From the NCBI GenBank assembly GCA_945917765.1, contig CAMEHU010000002.1:25681-89680 (forward strand): a DNA stretch of 64,000 bases, written 5' to 3'. Shown in pieces: positions 54,663 through 64,000 of this stretch. The stretch comes from an uncultured Lachnospiraceae bacterium (GTDB lineage Bacteria; Bacillota; Clostridia; TANB77; CAG-508). The position numbers and the translations under genes were made by a program. The notes beneath the pieces were generated by a model. It was not told the origin of the DNA. It saw only the letters and a list, made by a program, of their open reading frames with translations, and made no database searches. The first letter of the stretch is position 1. Every line of letters begins with the position of its first letter.

Positions 54663-54755
54663 ATAAAAAATTATAAATAAAATTTTCAAATTTATCTTTT
54701 ACTTATTTTGCAAAGGAAAATTTAACTATAAATAAATCTTCCGATGCGAAATAAA

Positions 54756-55244
54756 TTATAAAATATCTTCTACTTTTTTACCTCTTTTTGCAGCTACTTG
54801 TTCGATTGTTTGCATTGATTTTAAACCTTCAATTGTAGCATAAACAACGTTTCTAGGATTGTTTGTTCCTATAACTTTTGTTCTGATATTTTTGTAACCT
54901 GCAAGTTCAAGAACTGGTCTAACGCTTCCACCAGCGATAACTCCAGTACCTTCTGCAGCTGGTTTTAACATAACTTTTGCACTACCAAAAGTTCCTACAT
55001 ATTCGTGTGGTACAGTTGTTTTAACAATTGGAACTTCAACTAAATTTTTCTTAGCTTCTTCAATTGCTTTTCTGATAGCATCTGGAACTTCAGCTGCTTT
55101 ACCATTACCTACACCAACATGACCATTTTCGTCACCAACAACAACTACAGCACTAAATCTAAAAGTTCTACCACCTTTAACAACTTTAGCAACTCTGTTT
55201 ATAGCAACAACTTTTTCTTTTAATTCTGCTACTGTATTTTCCAT
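54756..55244 (-). CDS. rpsE: 30S ribosomal protein S5
   Basis: 162 residues. [55 protein letters not shown]. The 157 bases that follow, before rplO, contain no L30 gene. Confidence 0.98.
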   Translation of the reverse strand: MENTVAELKEKVVAINRVAKVVKGGRTFRFSAVVVVGDENGHVGVGNGKAAEVPDAIRKAIEEAKKNLVEVPIVKTTVPHEYVGTFGSAKVMLKPAAEGTGVIAGGSVRPVLELAGYKNIRTKVIGTNNPRNVVYATIEGLKSMQTIEQVAAKRGKKVEDIL

Positions 55245-55310
55245 TGATTTAATTTTCCCTCCTTCATTATTTTAAAGTGATTTATATAAAACTCTTTTAT
55301 AATTTCAAAA

Positions 55311-55670
55311 TTAGAATTCTAAACCTGCTTCTCTTGCAGCTTCAGCTAATTCTTTAATTACACCATGATAAACATAACCACTTCTATCAAAAACTATTGT
55401 TTTTATGTTTTTCTCCAAAGCTCTTTTTGCTATTAAAGTACCTACTTCTTTAGCAGCTTCTTTATTTGAATGTTTAGTTTTAACTTCTTTATCTAATGTA
55501 GAAGCGCTTACTAATGTATTTCCAGCAACATCATCAATTACTTGTACAAATAAGTTATTGTTACTTCTATAAACACACATTCTTGGGCATTCAGCTGTTC
55601 CGCTTATTTTTCTACGAACTCTGATATGTCTTCTTCTAACTTCAAATTTTCTATCTGTTTTAGAAACCAT
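55311..55670 (-). CDS. rplR: 50S ribosomal protein L18
   Basis: 119 residues. [20 protein letters not shown] and the C-terminal [20 protein letters not shown], binds 5S rRNA. Confidence 0.98.
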   Translation of the reverse strand: MVSKTDRKFEVRRRHIRVRRKISGTAECPRMCVYRSNNNLFVQVIDDVAGNTLVSASTLDKEVKTKHSNKEAAKEVGTLIAKRALEKNIKTIVFDRSGYVYHGVIKELAEAAREAGLEF

Positions 55671-55778
55671 TTTATTCTCCTTTCTAACTAATGTAACAGC
55701 ATTAGTTGTTTCGATTGGTTAATTAATTGATTTTTATAATTGTAAATTCTGATTAAAAAATTAATAATAAATTTAATT

Positions 55779-56318
55779 TTATTTTTTACCAGCTTTACCT
55801 TCTTTTCTTCTGATATGCTCTTCAGCATATTTAATACCTTTACCTCTATATACTTCAGGTGGTCTTTTTGTTCTGATAACAGCTGCTGTTTGACCAACAA
55901 CTTCTTTATCAATACCTTTAACAATGATAGTATTAGGATTTGGAACTTCAAAAGTAATTCCTTCTGGAGCGTCCATTTCAACTGGATGTGAATATCCTAA
56001 ATTCATTACTAATTTTTTACCTTTTAATTGTGCTCTATATCCAACACCATTAACTTCTAATGTTCTAGCATATTGATTTAATACACCTTCAATCATGTTG
56101 TTAATTAATGTTCTTGTTAATCCATGTAAACTTCTATTTAAAGCTTCATCATCAGGTCTTTTAACTGTAATAACATTTCCTTCAATAGAAACTTCCATAT
56201 TTTTATGTAAGTCTTTTTCCATTGTTCCTTTTGGTCCTTTTACAGTAATATGGTTACCATCTAATGTAACTTCAACACCTGCTGGTACTGTTATAGGTTT
56301 GTTTCCTATTCTTGACAT
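55779..56318 (-). CDS. rplF: 50S ribosomal protein L6
   Basis: 179 residues, two related domains: SRIGNKPITVPAGVEVTLDG and RTKRPPEVYRGKGIKYAEEH. Good AGGAGGAA ribosome site. Confidence 0.98.
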   Translation of the reverse strand: MSRIGNKPITVPAGVEVTLDGNHITVKGPKGTMEKDLHKNMEVSIEGNVITVKRPDDEALNRSLHGLTRTLINNMIEGVLNQYARTLEVNGVGYRAQLKGKKLVMNLGYSHPVEMDAPEGITFEVPNPNTIIVKGIDKEVVGQTAAVIRTKRPPEVYRGKGIKYAEEHIRRKEGKAGKK

Positions 56319-56419
56319 GGTTCTTCCTCCTTCTTTTCTTTATTTTTGATTTTCAACGATTACATTTTCTAATTCTAAGATTTAGTAAAATTTCCTTAAT
56401 CTAAAAATTTTTGAAAATA

Positions 56420-56821
56420 TTACCAAACATAAGCTAGAACTTCTCCACCTAGACCTAATTGTCTAGCTTCTTTATCTGTTTTAATACCTTTAGATGTAGA
56501 TATTAAAGCAATTCCTAAACCGTTTAATACTTGTGGTAATTGATCTTTAGAAGCGTAAACTCTTAAACCTGGTTTACTAATTCTTTTTAATCCGTCAATT
56601 ACTCTATTTCCTTTTTCATCATATTTTAAAGTGATTCTAATAACACCTTGATTATTTTCACTTTTAATTTCTTCTAATGATTTGATATATCCTTCATTTA
56701 ATAATATGTTAGCTATAGCTAATTTCATATTTGAAGAAGGAACATCTACTGTTTTATGTTTTGAACTATTTGCATTTCTTATTCTTGTTAGCATATCTGC
56801 TATTGGATCAGTAGTTATCAA
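56420..56821 (-). CDS. rpsH: 30S ribosomal protein S8
   Basis: 133 residues. [20 protein letters not shown] start and [29 protein letters not shown] end. Confidence 0.98.
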   Translation of the reverse strand: MITTDPIADMLTRIRNANSSKHKTVDVPSSNMKLAIANILLNEGYIKSLEEIKSENNQGVIRITLKYDEKGNRVIDGLKRISKPGLRVYASKDQLPQVLNGLGIALISTSKGIKTDKEARQLGLGGEVLAYVW

Positions 56822-56863
56822 TTTCTATACCTCCTTTTTTGTAGTTTCAAGCGGCCCTATATA

Positions 56864-57049
56864 TTACCAACTTGCTTTTTTAACACCTGGAATTTCACCC
56901 TTGTGTGCTAATTCTCTAAAGCATACACGGCAGATTCCAAATTTTCTAATATATGCATGTGGACGACCACAAATTTTACATCTATTATATTCACGTGTAC
57001 TAAATTTTTGTACTTTTTGTTGTTTAACTTTTAAAGATTTCTTAGCCAT
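56864..57049 (-). CDS. rpsZ: 30S ribosomal protein S14, zinc type
   Basis: 61 residues with Cys24, Cys27, Cys40 and Cys43 binding zinc (CKIC..CRVC), the short form typical of Firmicutes. Confidence 0.97.
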   Translation of the reverse strand: MAKKSLKVKQQKVQKFSTREYNRCKICGRPHAYIRKFGICRVCFRELAHKGEIPGVKKASW

Positions 57050-57084
57050 GAAATTCTCCTTTCCTTATTTAAAATTAATTAAAA

Positions 57085-57181
57085 GTAGTAAGATGTGCAT
57101 TTTTACGAATTAATCAAGATGAAGGTGTACGCATGTACATCGAATTTTGATTAATGAAGTAAAAATGTGCAGATTGCTGCT
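57085..57181. repeat. 97-bp palindrome in the rplE-rpsZ spacer
   Basis: TGCATTTTTACGAATTAATC pairs with GATTAATGAAGTAAAAATGTGCA (one bulge), inside AGTAGTAAGA / GCTGCT flanks, and GATGAAGGTGTAC with TGTACATC near the tip. It folds in the spc mRNA between L5 and S14. Confidence 0.75.
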
Positions 57182-57186
57182 TTTTA

Positions 57187-57726
57187 TTAATTTTTGAATG
57201 GCATACCTAATAATGTTAAAAGCTCTTTAGCTTCTTCGTCTGTTTGAGCTGTTGTAACAAATATTATATCCATACCTCTAATTTTATCAATTTTATCATA
57301 TTCAATTTCAGGGAATATTAATTGTTCTTTAATACCCATTGAATAATTTCCTCTTCCGTCAAAAGAATTAGCTGAAACTCCTCTAAAATCTCTTACTCTT
57401 GGAAGTGCTACATTGAATAGTTTGTATGCAAAATCATACATTTTTCCTTTTCTTAAAGTAACTTTACATCCAATGTTAACTCCTTCTCTTAACTTAAATG
57501 CAGCAATAGCTTTTTTAGATTTTGTTATAATTGGTTTTTGACCTGTGATTATAGATAAGTCGTTTACTGCATTTTCTAATGATTTAGGATTTTCTTTTGT
57601 ATCACCTAAACCAATATTAATAACTATTTTATCTAATTTTGGAACCTGCATAACTGATGTATAATTAAATTTTTTCATCATTGCTGGTATAACTTCTTTT
57701 TCATATTGTTCTCTTAAAAATTCCAT
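57187..57726 (-). CDS. rplE: 50S ribosomal protein L5
   Basis: 179 residues. [50 protein letters not shown]. Binds 5S rRNA in the central protuberance. Confidence 0.98.
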   Translation of the reverse strand: MEFLREQYEKEVIPAMMKKFNYTSVMQVPKLDKIVINIGLGDTKENPKSLENAVNDLSIITGQKPIITKSKKAIAAFKLREGVNIGCKVTLRKGKMYDFAYKLFNVALPRVRDFRGVSANSFDGRGNYSMGIKEQLIFPEIEYDKIDKIRGMDIIFVTTAQTDEEAKELLTLLGMPFKN

Positions 57727-57749
57727 AAGTCCTCAATAGACCTCCTTTC

Positions 57750-58061
57750 TTATTTTAATTTTGCACCACATTTTTTACAAACACGAACTTTATTTTCTTT
57801 ATCCATTTCAAATCCGATTCTTGTTGCTTTACCACATTTAGGACATACAACAGATACTTTGCTTGAATGAATTGGGAATTCAGATGAAATTATTCCACCT
57901 TCATCTCCTGCTCTTCTTGGTTTTACGTGTTTTTTCTTAATATTAATTCCTTTAACAAGAATTTTTTCTGTTTTTGGTATTACTTCTAAAACTTCTCCAG
58001 TTTTACCTTTATCATTTCCTGATAAAACTTTAACTGTATCACCTTTTTTTATTCTTAACAT
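57750..58061 (-). CDS. rplX: 50S ribosomal protein L24
   Basis: 103 residues from the ATG at 58061 (GAGGTG 9 bases away; an in-frame GTG lies inside that site). KOW motif KKGDTVKVLSGNDKGKTGEV, and CPKC..CKKC at the C-terminus. Confidence 0.97.
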   Translation of the reverse strand: MLRIKKGDTVKVLSGNDKGKTGEVLEVIPKTEKILVKGINIKKKHVKPRRAGDEGGIISSEFPIHSSKVSVVCPKCGKATRIGFEMDKENKVRVCKKCGAKLK

Positions 58062-58102
58062 TACTTTTTTCACCTCTTTATTTGAAATTTAGTGTTAATT
58101 TA

Positions 58103-58471
58103 TTATAGTACTTCTGGAGCTAGTGATAAGATTTTCATATATCCTTTATCTCTTAATTCTCTAGCGATTGGCCCAAATATACGAGTTCCTTTTGGAGTAC
58201 CATCTTCTTTTAATATAACAGCAGCATTTTCATCAAATCTTATGTATGAACCGTCTGCTCTTCTTACAGGTTTCTTAGTTCTAACTACAACAGCTTTAAC
58301 TACATCACCTTTTTTTACAACGCCACCTGGTGTAGCTGTTTTAACAGAAGCAACTATGATATCTCCAACTCCTGCATATTTTCTATAAGAACCACCTAAA
58401 CATCTAATAACCATTATTTCTTTAGCACCTGTGTTATCAGCTACTTTTAATATTGATTGTTGTTGTACCAT
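58103..58471 (-). CDS. rplN: 50S ribosomal protein L14
   Basis: 122 residues. [40 protein letters not shown]. Confidence 0.98.
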   Translation of the reverse strand: MVQQQSILKVADNTGAKEIMVIRCLGGSYRKYAGVGDIIVASVKTATPGGVVKKGDVVKAVVVRTKKPVRRADGSYIRFDENAAVILKEDGTPKGTRIFGPIARELRDKGYMKILSLAPEVL

Positions 58472-58516
58472 TTAGTAATTCCCTCCTTTTATAAATGATT
58501 TTACTCTTTAAATTTC

Positions 58517-58777
58517 TTATTTTATTATTGCCTTTTCAACTATTTCAACAACTCTCCATCTCTTATCTTTTGATAGAGGTCTTGTTTCCATAACTTTTAC
58601 TTTGTCTCCAACTTGGCATTCATTGTTTTCATCATGAGCTTTTAATTTATATGTTCTTTTTTGGATTTTGCTGTATATTTTGTGTTTAACGTTTGTTTCA
58701 ACAGCTACAACAACAGTTTTATCCATTTTGTCAGAAACAACTGTACCGATCATTACTTTACGATCATTTCTTTCCAT
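58517..58777 (-). CDS. rpsQ: 30S ribosomal protein S17
   Basis: 86 residues. [42 protein letters not shown]-fold, binds 16S rRNA early in assembly. Confidence 0.98.
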   Translation of the reverse strand: MERNDRKVMIGTVVSDKMDKTVVVAVETNVKHKIYSKIQKRTYKLKAHDENNECQVGDKVKVMETRPLSKDKRWRVVEIVEKAIIK

Positions 58778-58888
58778 GTTACAATCTCCTTTCTTAGAAT
58801 TGTTTTACATGAATTACAATTAATTTTATTGCAATACATTACCTTACCTTGCAGTATCCTGCATAAATTTTGTACTTTTTACTAATAA

Positions 58889-59089
58889 TTAGTTATTTCC
58901 AGCTATTTCTCTACTTTTCATTTCAGTTTTTACTCTAGCTATATCTCTTCTAACTTCTCTAATTCTCATAGGATTTTCTAAACCATTTGTTTTTGATGAA
59001 AATCTTAATTTGAATAATTCTGATTTTAATTCTCCTAATTCTTTTTCTAGATCAGCTGAAGACATTTCTCTTATTTTATTTATTTTCAT
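58889..59089 (-). CDS. rpmC: 50S ribosomal protein L29
   Basis: 66 residues, two helices: [17 protein letters not shown] and [19 protein letters not shown]. Start chosen at the ATG 59089, 8 bases after AGGTGG. An ATG one codon earlier and two GTGs are also in frame. It overlaps the end of rplP by 14 bases, so translation is coupled. Confidence 0.95.
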   Translation of the reverse strand: MKINKIREMSSADLEKELGELKSELFKLRFSSKTNGLENPMRIREVRRDIARVKTEMKSREIAGNN

Positions 59090-59519
59090 CATTATCACCA
59101 CCTAATTCAGATTCCTTTTTTACAAATTTACATTTAACAGATAATTTATTAGCTGCTAATCTTAAAGCTTCTCTAGCTGTTTCCTCTGGAACACCAGCTA
59201 ATTCAAACATTACTCTACCTGGTTTTGTAACAGCAACCCAGTAAGTAACAGCACCTTTACCTTTACCCATACGAGTACCGATACCTTTATTTGTGATTGG
59301 TTTGTCTGGGAATAATTTAATCCAAACTTTACCACCTCTTTTAATGTAACGAGTCATAGCAACACGGGCAGCTTCTATTTGATTAGAAGTAATTAACCCT
59401 GCTTCTACTGCTTGAAGACCATATTCACCATCAGTAACTCTATTTCCTCTTGTTGCTTTACCTCTCATTCTACCTTTTTGTTGTTTTCTATATTTTGTTC
59501 TTTTTGGCATTAATGGCAT
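59076..59519 (-). CDS. rplP: 50S ribosomal protein L16
   Basis: 147 residues. [55 protein letters not shown]. The ATG overlaps the rpsC stop by one base (TAATG), with GGAGGAG in front. Confidence 0.98.
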   Translation of the reverse strand: MPLMPKRTKYRKQQKGRMRGKATRGNRVTDGEYGLQAVEAGLITSNQIEAARVAMTRYIKRGGKVWIKLFPDKPITNKGIGTRMGKGKGAVTYWVAVTKPGRVMFELAGVPEETAREALRLAANKLSVKCKFVKKESELGGDNDENK

Positions 59520-60181
59520 TATTTTTCTCCTCCTTCCACTTTAGCTTTTTTAGCTGGAAGAACTTCTCCTTTATAAATCCAAACTTTAACACCGATTTTT
59601 CCGTATGTTGTATCTGCTTCAGCAAATCCATAGTCAATATCAGCTCTTAATGTTTGAAGTGGTATTGTACCTTCTTTGTAGAATTCAGTTCTAGCCATGT
59701 CTGCTCCACCTAATCTTCCAGATACTGCAGTTTTAATACCTAAAGCACCTGCTTTCATAGTTTTTTGCATACATTGTTTCATAGCTCTTCTGAATGAAAT
59801 TCTTCTTTCTAATTGTCCTGCAATGTTTTCAGCAACTAATTGTGCATCAACATCAACATTTTTAACCTCAACTATATTTAGGTTAACATCTTTACCTATC
59901 ATTTTTTCTAATTCTGCTTTTAATATTTCAGCATAGTTTCCACCTTTACCAATTACTAAACCTGGTTTAGCTGTGAAAACATTAACTCTAACAAATTTAG
60001 CTGTTCTTTCAATTTCGATTTTTGAAATTCCGCTAACATATAATTTCTTTTTAACATATTTACGAATTTTGTTATCTTCAACTAGATAATCTCCAAAGTT
60101 TTTAGAATCTGCATACCATTTTGAACTCCAATCTTTGATAACACCAACTCTTAATCCATGTGGATCCATTTTTTGTCCCAT
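59519..60181 (-). CDS. rpsC: 30S ribosomal protein S3
   Basis: 220 residues. [22 protein letters not shown] motif [14 protein letters not shown] and [20 protein letters not shown]. At the mRNA entry channel. Confidence 0.98.
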   Translation of the reverse strand: MGQKMDPHGLRVGVIKDWSSKWYADSKNFGDYLVEDNKIRKYVKKKLYVSGISKIEIERTAKFVRVNVFTAKPGLVIGKGGNYAEILKAELEKMIGKDVNLNIVEVKNVDVDAQLVAENIAGQLERRISFRRAMKQCMQKTMKAGALGIKTAVSGRLGGADMARTEFYKEGTIPLQTLRADIDYGFAEADTTYGKIGVKVWIYKGEVLPAKKAKVEGGEK

Positions 60182-60203
60182 GACTTAAATTCCTCCTTTC
60201 TCA

Positions 60204-60560
60204 TTATGCTCTTTCTCTTAATTTAATTGTAATATGAGATGTTCTCTTTCTAATTCTAACTGCTGAACCTTTTGCAGCTGGTCTAATTCTTTTCATTGTT
60301 GGACCTTGGTTTGCATAGATTTCAGCAACATATAAATTATTAGATGACATACCGTGATTATTTTCAGCATTTGCAATTGCTGATTTTAATAATTTTTCTA
60401 ATACTTCAGATGATGCTTTAGGTGTGAATTTCACAATTGCTAAAGCTTCTTTAGCATCTTTTCCTCTTATTAAATCTGCTACTATTTTAACTTTTCTAGC
60501 TGAAATTCTAGCATTTTTAAGAGTTGCTACTGCTTCTGGAACGATAACTGTTTCTTCCAT
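60204..60560 (-). CDS. rplV: 50S ribosomal protein L22
   Basis: 118 residues. [20 protein letters not shown] and the exit-tunnel loop [20 protein letters not shown] with RTSHIT. Confidence 0.98.
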   Translation of the reverse strand: MEETVIVPEAVATLKNARISARKVKIVADLIRGKDAKEALAIVKFTPKASSEVLEKLLKSAIANAENNHGMSSNNLYVAEIYANQGPTMKRIRPAAKGSAVRIRKRTSHITIKLRERA

Positions 60561-60605
60561 TTTTTACCTCCTTATTTATTTAAGAAATTCTCTTCTCTAT
60601 TCTGA

Positions 60606-60878
60606 TTATTTTGTTGTTTTATCTCCTGAGTGTCCTTTGAATGTTCTTGTAGGAGCAAATTCTCCTAATTTATGTCCTATCATTTCTTCTGATATATAAA
60701 CAGGTACATGTTTTCTACCATCATGAACAGCTATTGTGTGTCCAACCATTTGTGGGTAAATAGTAGAAGCTCTTGACCATGTTTTTAATACTGTTTTTTC
60801 TCCTGATTCATTCATTGCTTCAATTCTTTTTAATAGTTTTGGAGCTACGAATGGCATTTTCTTACTTGATCTTGACAT
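60606..60878 (-). CDS. rpsS: 30S ribosomal protein S19
   Basis: 90 residues. [52 protein letters not shown]. Confidence 0.98.
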   Translation of the reverse strand: MSRSSKKMPFVAPKLLKRIEAMNESGEKTVLKTWSRASTIYPQMVGHTIAVHDGRKHVPVYISEEMIGHKLGEFAPTRTFKGHSGDKTTK

Positions 60879-60946
60879 ATTTTTTGTTTCCCTCCTTATT
60901 TGTTGGTTTAAAATTACTCTTGCGCTTGATATCTCAAGCTGCTAAA

Positions 60947-61774
60947 TTATTTTCTTCTCTTAACAATAAATTTATTTGATAATTTATTTTTCTTTCTTGT
61001 TTTATATCCAAGTGCTGGTTTACCCCAAGGAGTCATTGGACCTGCGTGTCCTACTGGTGCTCTACCTTCACCACCACCATGAGGGTGATCATTAGGGTTC
61101 ATTACAGAACCTCTAACTTCAGGTCTTTTACCTAAATGTCTAGTTCTTCCTGCTTTACCTAATTTAACGTTTTCGTGATCTGAGTTACCTACTGTACCGA
61201 TTGTTGCTCTACATACAGCCATTATTAATCTCATTTCTCCAGATGGTAATCTTACGTGAGCATATTTACCCTCTTTAGCCATTAATTGAGCTTCTTGACC
61301 AGCTGCTCTTACTAATTTTCCACCTTGACCTGGATTTAATTCGATATTGTGAATCATAGTACCTACTGGAATGCTTTCAATCTTCATGCAGTTTCCTGGT
61401 TTGATATCAGCTTTATCTCCTGATACTACTTTATCTCCGTCTTTTAATCCGATTGGAGCTAAGATATATGATTTAGTTCCATCTTCATATTCGATTAATG
61501 CAATATTTGCACTTCTGTTTGGATCATATTCGATTCCTAAAACAGTAGCTGTCATATTGTCTTTTCTTCTTTTAAAATCTACTAATCTGTATTTTTGTCT
61601 GTTTCCTCCACCTTGATGTCTAACAGTTATTCTACCATAAGAGTTTCTACCTGCATTTTTCTTTTTTGTTGTTAATAAAGATTTTTCAGGAGTTTTCTTT
61701 GTAATTTCATCAAATGTAGAAACTGTCATGTTTCTTAGTGATGGAGTAATTGGTCTAAAATGTTTCATTCCCAT
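60947..61774 (-). CDS. rplB: 50S ribosomal protein L2
   Basis: 275 residues. [20 protein letters not shown] and the C-terminal [20 protein letters not shown] with the peptidyl-transferase-proximal His. AAGGAGAGAA lies 8 bases before the ATG. Confidence 0.98.
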   Translation of the reverse strand: MGMKHFRPITPSLRNMTVSTFDEITKKTPEKSLLTTKKKNAGRNSYGRITVRHQGGGNRQKYRLVDFKRRKDNMTATVLGIEYDPNRSANIALIEYEDGTKSYILAPIGLKDGDKVVSGDKADIKPGNCMKIESIPVGTMIHNIELNPGQGGKLVRAAGQEAQLMAKEGKYAHVRLPSGEMRLIMAVCRATIGTVGNSDHENVKLGKAGRTRHLGKRPEVRGSVMNPNDHPHGGGEGRAPVGHAGPMTPWGKPALGYKTRKKNKLSNKFIVKRRK

Positions 61775-61848
61775 TTTTAATTCTCTCCTTTTAATTTTTT
61801 CGATAGATTTTTTCCTGCTCTATCTGCAGATATTTTTTATTATCCGAG

Positions 61849-62064
61849 TTATCTCTCGATATCTTCTTCATTTGGTTGTTGTCTTTTACCTTCCCATTCA
61901 AGTTCAGCTGTTAAACTCATTGATTTTTGAGCACATTCAGCAAATAGTTTTTCATCTTCTTTACTATGAAAAGGTGATACAGCAACAACTTTTTCTTTTA
62001 TTATTTCTTGCTTTTCTTCCGGAATATTTGATTTTCTTTTAAATAAATCTTTCAACCATCCCAT
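61849..62064 (-). CDS. small charged protein inside the S10 operon, unknown
   Basis: 71 residues between rplW and rplB, where bacteria normally have no gene. Starts 2 bases after the rplW stop, with only GGGTG as a weak ribosome site, so it may rely on coupling. The N-terminus MGWLKDLFKRKSN could be an amphipathic membrane-binding helix. The rest is charged, with EKQEIIKEKVVAVSPFHSKE and DEKLFAECAQKSMSLTAELE. No family recognised. The frame looks coding rather than accidental, with codon use like its neighbours. Confidence 0.65.
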   Translation of the reverse strand: MGWLKDLFKRKSNIPEEKQEIIKEKVVAVSPFHSKEDEKLFAECAQKSMSLTAELEWEGKRQQPNEEDIER

Positions 62065-62066
62065 GA

Positions 62067-62414
62067 TTAAGCACCCATGAATTCTTCGATTGAATCCTTA
62101 TATTTCTTAGCTACTTTCTTAACTTTTCCACCTTCAGCTAAGTATGTTTTGTCAGATGGATTTGTATCTATAGTAACTATAGCTTTTTTCCAGTCTGATG
62201 TTTTACCATAGTTTCTTCCAACTCTTCTTGTTTTTCCGCTAACGTTGATTGTGTTAACTTTTAAAACTTTAACACCAAATAATTTTTCTACAGCGTTTGC
62301 TATATCAACTTTTGTAGCTTTTTTGTTAACTTTGAAAGTGTATTTTCCTTCATTAATTCCATCATTACTTTTTTCAGTAACAACTGGAGCGATTATGATA
62401 TCTTCTGGCATCAT
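62067..62414 (-). CDS. rplW: 50S ribosomal protein L23
   Basis: 115 residues. IIIAPVVTEKSNDGINEGKY, NKKATKVDIANAVEKLFGVK. The ATG overlaps the rplD stop by one base, with AGGAGGTG in front. At the tunnel exit. Confidence 0.98.
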   Translation of the reverse strand: MMPEDIIIAPVVTEKSNDGINEGKYTFKVNKKATKVDIANAVEKLFGVKVLKVNTINVSGKTRRVGRNYGKTSDWKKAIVTIDTNPSDKTYLAEGGKVKKVAKKYKDSIEEFMGA

Positions 62415-63037
62415 TATGCATACACCTCCTCTAATTTTTTAACTGTGTCTAAAGTTAATACTAAGTTTTTGTATTTTAATAAATCATAAACATTTATTGT
62501 GTTAACTTGTAATGTTTTAACATTTTCAATATTTCTAGCTGATTTTTGAACGTTTTCGTTTTTGTCAGCTAATACGATTAATGTTTTTCCTTCTACTTTT
62601 AAGTTTGTTAAAGCATTAACCATTTGTTTTGTTTTGATTGAATCAAAGTTGAATGCGTCAACAACTATTAATTCATTTTCTAATACTTTAGAACTTAATA
62701 AAGATTTAATAGCTAATCTTCTTTCTTTCTTATTAACTGTATATTTATATGAACGAGGTTTTGGACCTAAAGCTATACCACCTTTAATCCATTGTGGAGC
62801 TCTGATACTTCCTTGTCTTGCTCTACCTGTTCCTTTTTGTCTCCATGGTTTTCTACCACCACCACGAACTTCTGCTCTTGTTTTTGTGCTTTGAGTACCT
62901 TGTCTTTGGTTAGCTAAGAAGTTAACTAAAACACTGTGTACTACTGCTTCATTTGGTTCAATTCCAAATATTTCTTCTTTCAAATCTACACTTGAAACTT
63001 TTTTACCTTCTACATTATATACGTCTATACTAGGCAT
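62414..63037 (-). CDS. rplD: 50S ribosomal protein L4
   Basis: 207 residues. VVHSVLVNFLANQRQGTQST, RGGGRKPWRQKGTGRARQGS and the C-terminal globular part. L4 represses the S10 operon in enterics; no equivalent leader can be judged here. Confidence 0.98.
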   Translation of the reverse strand: MPSIDVYNVEGKKVSSVDLKEEIFGIEPNEAVVHSVLVNFLANQRQGTQSTKTRAEVRGGGRKPWRQKGTGRARQGSIRAPQWIKGGIALGPKPRSYKYTVNKKERRLAIKSLLSSKVLENELIVVDAFNFDSIKTKQMVNALTNLKVEGKTLIVLADKNENVQKSARNIENVKTLQVNTINVYDLLKYKNLVLTLDTVKKLEEVYA

Positions 63038-63054
63038 TTCTTAATCCTCCTTCC

Positions 63055-63681
63055 TTATGCTTTTACACTTTTTCTTAATTTTAATATTGCACCTTTAGCT
63101 CCTGGTACACTACCTTTGATTAAGATAACATTTTTATCCATATCAACTTTTACAACATCTAAGTTTTGAATTGTAACTGTTACTCTTCCCATATGTCCTG
63201 GTAATTTTTTACCTTTGAAAACTCTGCTAGGTGTAGAATTAGCTCCCATAGAACCTGGTCTTCTATGATACATAGAACCATGAGCCATTGGTCCTCTTGA
63301 TTGTCCGTGTCTTTTAATAACACCTTGGAAACCTTTACCTTTTGTTGTTCCTTGAACATCAATTTTGTCTCCTGCTTCAAAAGCGTCAGCTTTGATTTCT
63401 GAACCTACTGTTAAGTCTTCAAAATCTTCAACTCTGAATTCTCTTAAATGTTTTTTAAGAGTTAAACCAGCTTTTGTAAAGTGTCCTCTTTCTGGTTTGT
63501 TTAATTTAGATTCTTTTACATCTCCGAATCCTAATTGGATAGCATCGTATCCATCTGTTTCTACTGTTTTAACTTGTGCCACTACGCAAGGACCAGCTTC
63601 GATTACTGTTACCGGAATAACTTTTCCTTTTTCGTCAAATATTTGAGTCATTCCAACTTTTTTTCCTATAATTGTTTTCAT
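63055..63681 (-). CDS. rplC: 50S ribosomal protein L3
   Basis: 208 residues. [64 protein letters not shown] precedes the ATG. The 176-base spacer to rpsJ holds a small CTGATAA/TTATCAG hairpin. Confidence 0.98.
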   Translation of the reverse strand: MKTIIGKKVGMTQIFDEKGKVIPVTVIEAGPCVVAQVKTVETDGYDAIQLGFGDVKESKLNKPERGHFTKAGLTLKKHLREFRVEDFEDLTVGSEIKADAFEAGDKIDVQGTTKGKGFQGVIKRHGQSRGPMAHGSMYHRRPGSMGANSTPSRVFKGKKLPGHMGRVTVTIQNLDVVKVDMDKNVILIKGSVPGAKGAILKLRKSVKA

Positions 63682-63857
63682 TTTAAAATTCCTCCTAACT
63701 ATTGGCTGATAATTTTTATCAGCTTGGTTTTGAATTGTTTTCTTGATTTTATATTAAGAAAACTTTTTCGAACTTTAAAGTTTAGTTCTAACTAATTAAA
63801 ACTCTATATTATTTTTTCTTTCGAGTTATAACTTTCTTTTATAATTCAAAAGAAAAA

Positions 63858-64000
63858 TTATAATTTGATTTCAATATCAACACCTGCAGGTAATTCAACT
63901 TTCATTAAAGTATCTACAGTTTTTTGTGTTGGGTAAAGAATGTCTATAACTCTTTTATGTGTTCTCATTTCAAATTGTTCTCTTGAATCTTTGTCTTTGT
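63858..64000 (-). CDS. rpsJ: 30S ribosomal protein S10, C-terminal part (cut by window end)
   Basis: The last 47 or so codons: [20 protein letters not shown], then [17 protein letters not shown] and stop. First gene of the S10 operon; its start lies beyond the window. Confidence 0.95.
   Translation of the reverse strand, partial: KDKDSREQFEMRTHKRVIDILYPTQKTVDTLMKVELPAGVDIEIKL

Noticed and set aside
55688-55981. Lys-rich minus-strand frame overlapping rplF
   Set aside because: Alternative frame of L6 with low-complexity composition.

Overview
The window is AT-rich, gene-dense DNA that reads with the standard bacterial code. It comes from a low-GC, Gram-positive, endospore-forming member of the Clostridia. 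The basis is a SpoVT regulator, a Spo0E-like phosphatase, two CotF-like coat proteins, a MecA adaptor, a T-box in front of serS, a sortase-type surface protein, strong AGGAGG ribosome sites and the Firmicutes S10-spc-alpha gene order. Genus and species cannot be read from the sequence.

Layout. 50-840: tRNA-Gln and an orphan YezG-like immunity protein. 1082-7402 (minus): glycolytic operon gap-pgk-tpiA-NUDIX-guanylate-kinase-like-gpmI, interrupted by palindromic repeats. 7604-9021: an acidic protein, spoVT and a one-helix small protein. 9112-14481: the most interesting locus, a 57-residue double-glycine bacteriocin-like precursor not previously listed as a long ORF. It converges on a minus-strand run guaD, two family-2 glycosyltransferases, a degenerate third glycosyltransferase and a peptidase-containing (C39) ABC exporter. 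This is the layout expected of a possibly glycosylated bacteriocin. 14516-19905: three Tim44-like/zinc-ribbon proteins and a SPFH/zinc-ribbon protein, with tdk and a Crp/Fnr regulator among them. 20088-21602: a repeat-rich cell-wall-anchored protein. 21723-21926: tRNA-Gly and tRNA-Cys. 22066-34931: aquaporin, mecA, M23 peptidase, coat proteins, pcrA, a D,D-carboxypeptidase, two orphan VirB2-like pilins, spo0E-like, lgt, an M16 protease pair and a DUF378 protein. 35004-40631: yqeY-rpsU, a Cys-rich membrane protein, an amidase, T-box-serS, engB and a DUF4160/DUF2442 pair. 40871-46777: amidase-6 protein, ECF sigma factor with a membrane partner, and two membrane-anchored extracytoplasmic proteins. 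47023-64000 (minus): S10-spc-alpha supercluster from rpsJ (cut by the window end) to rplQ, with secY, adk, map and infA.

Non-coding features are unusual. Long GGGACG-containing palindromes recur in intergenic spaces: 4686-4740, 6048-6385, 16801-16884, 37701-37890, 39197-39310, 39414-39468 and 46903-47022. They sit inside operons and, at serS, between the T-box terminator and the start codon. Two genes (dacF-like and amidase-6) have their Shine-Dalgarno sequence inside the 3' arm of a 17-18 bp terminator-like hairpin directly in front of the ATG. No CRISPR array, insertion sequence, integrase or prophage was seen.
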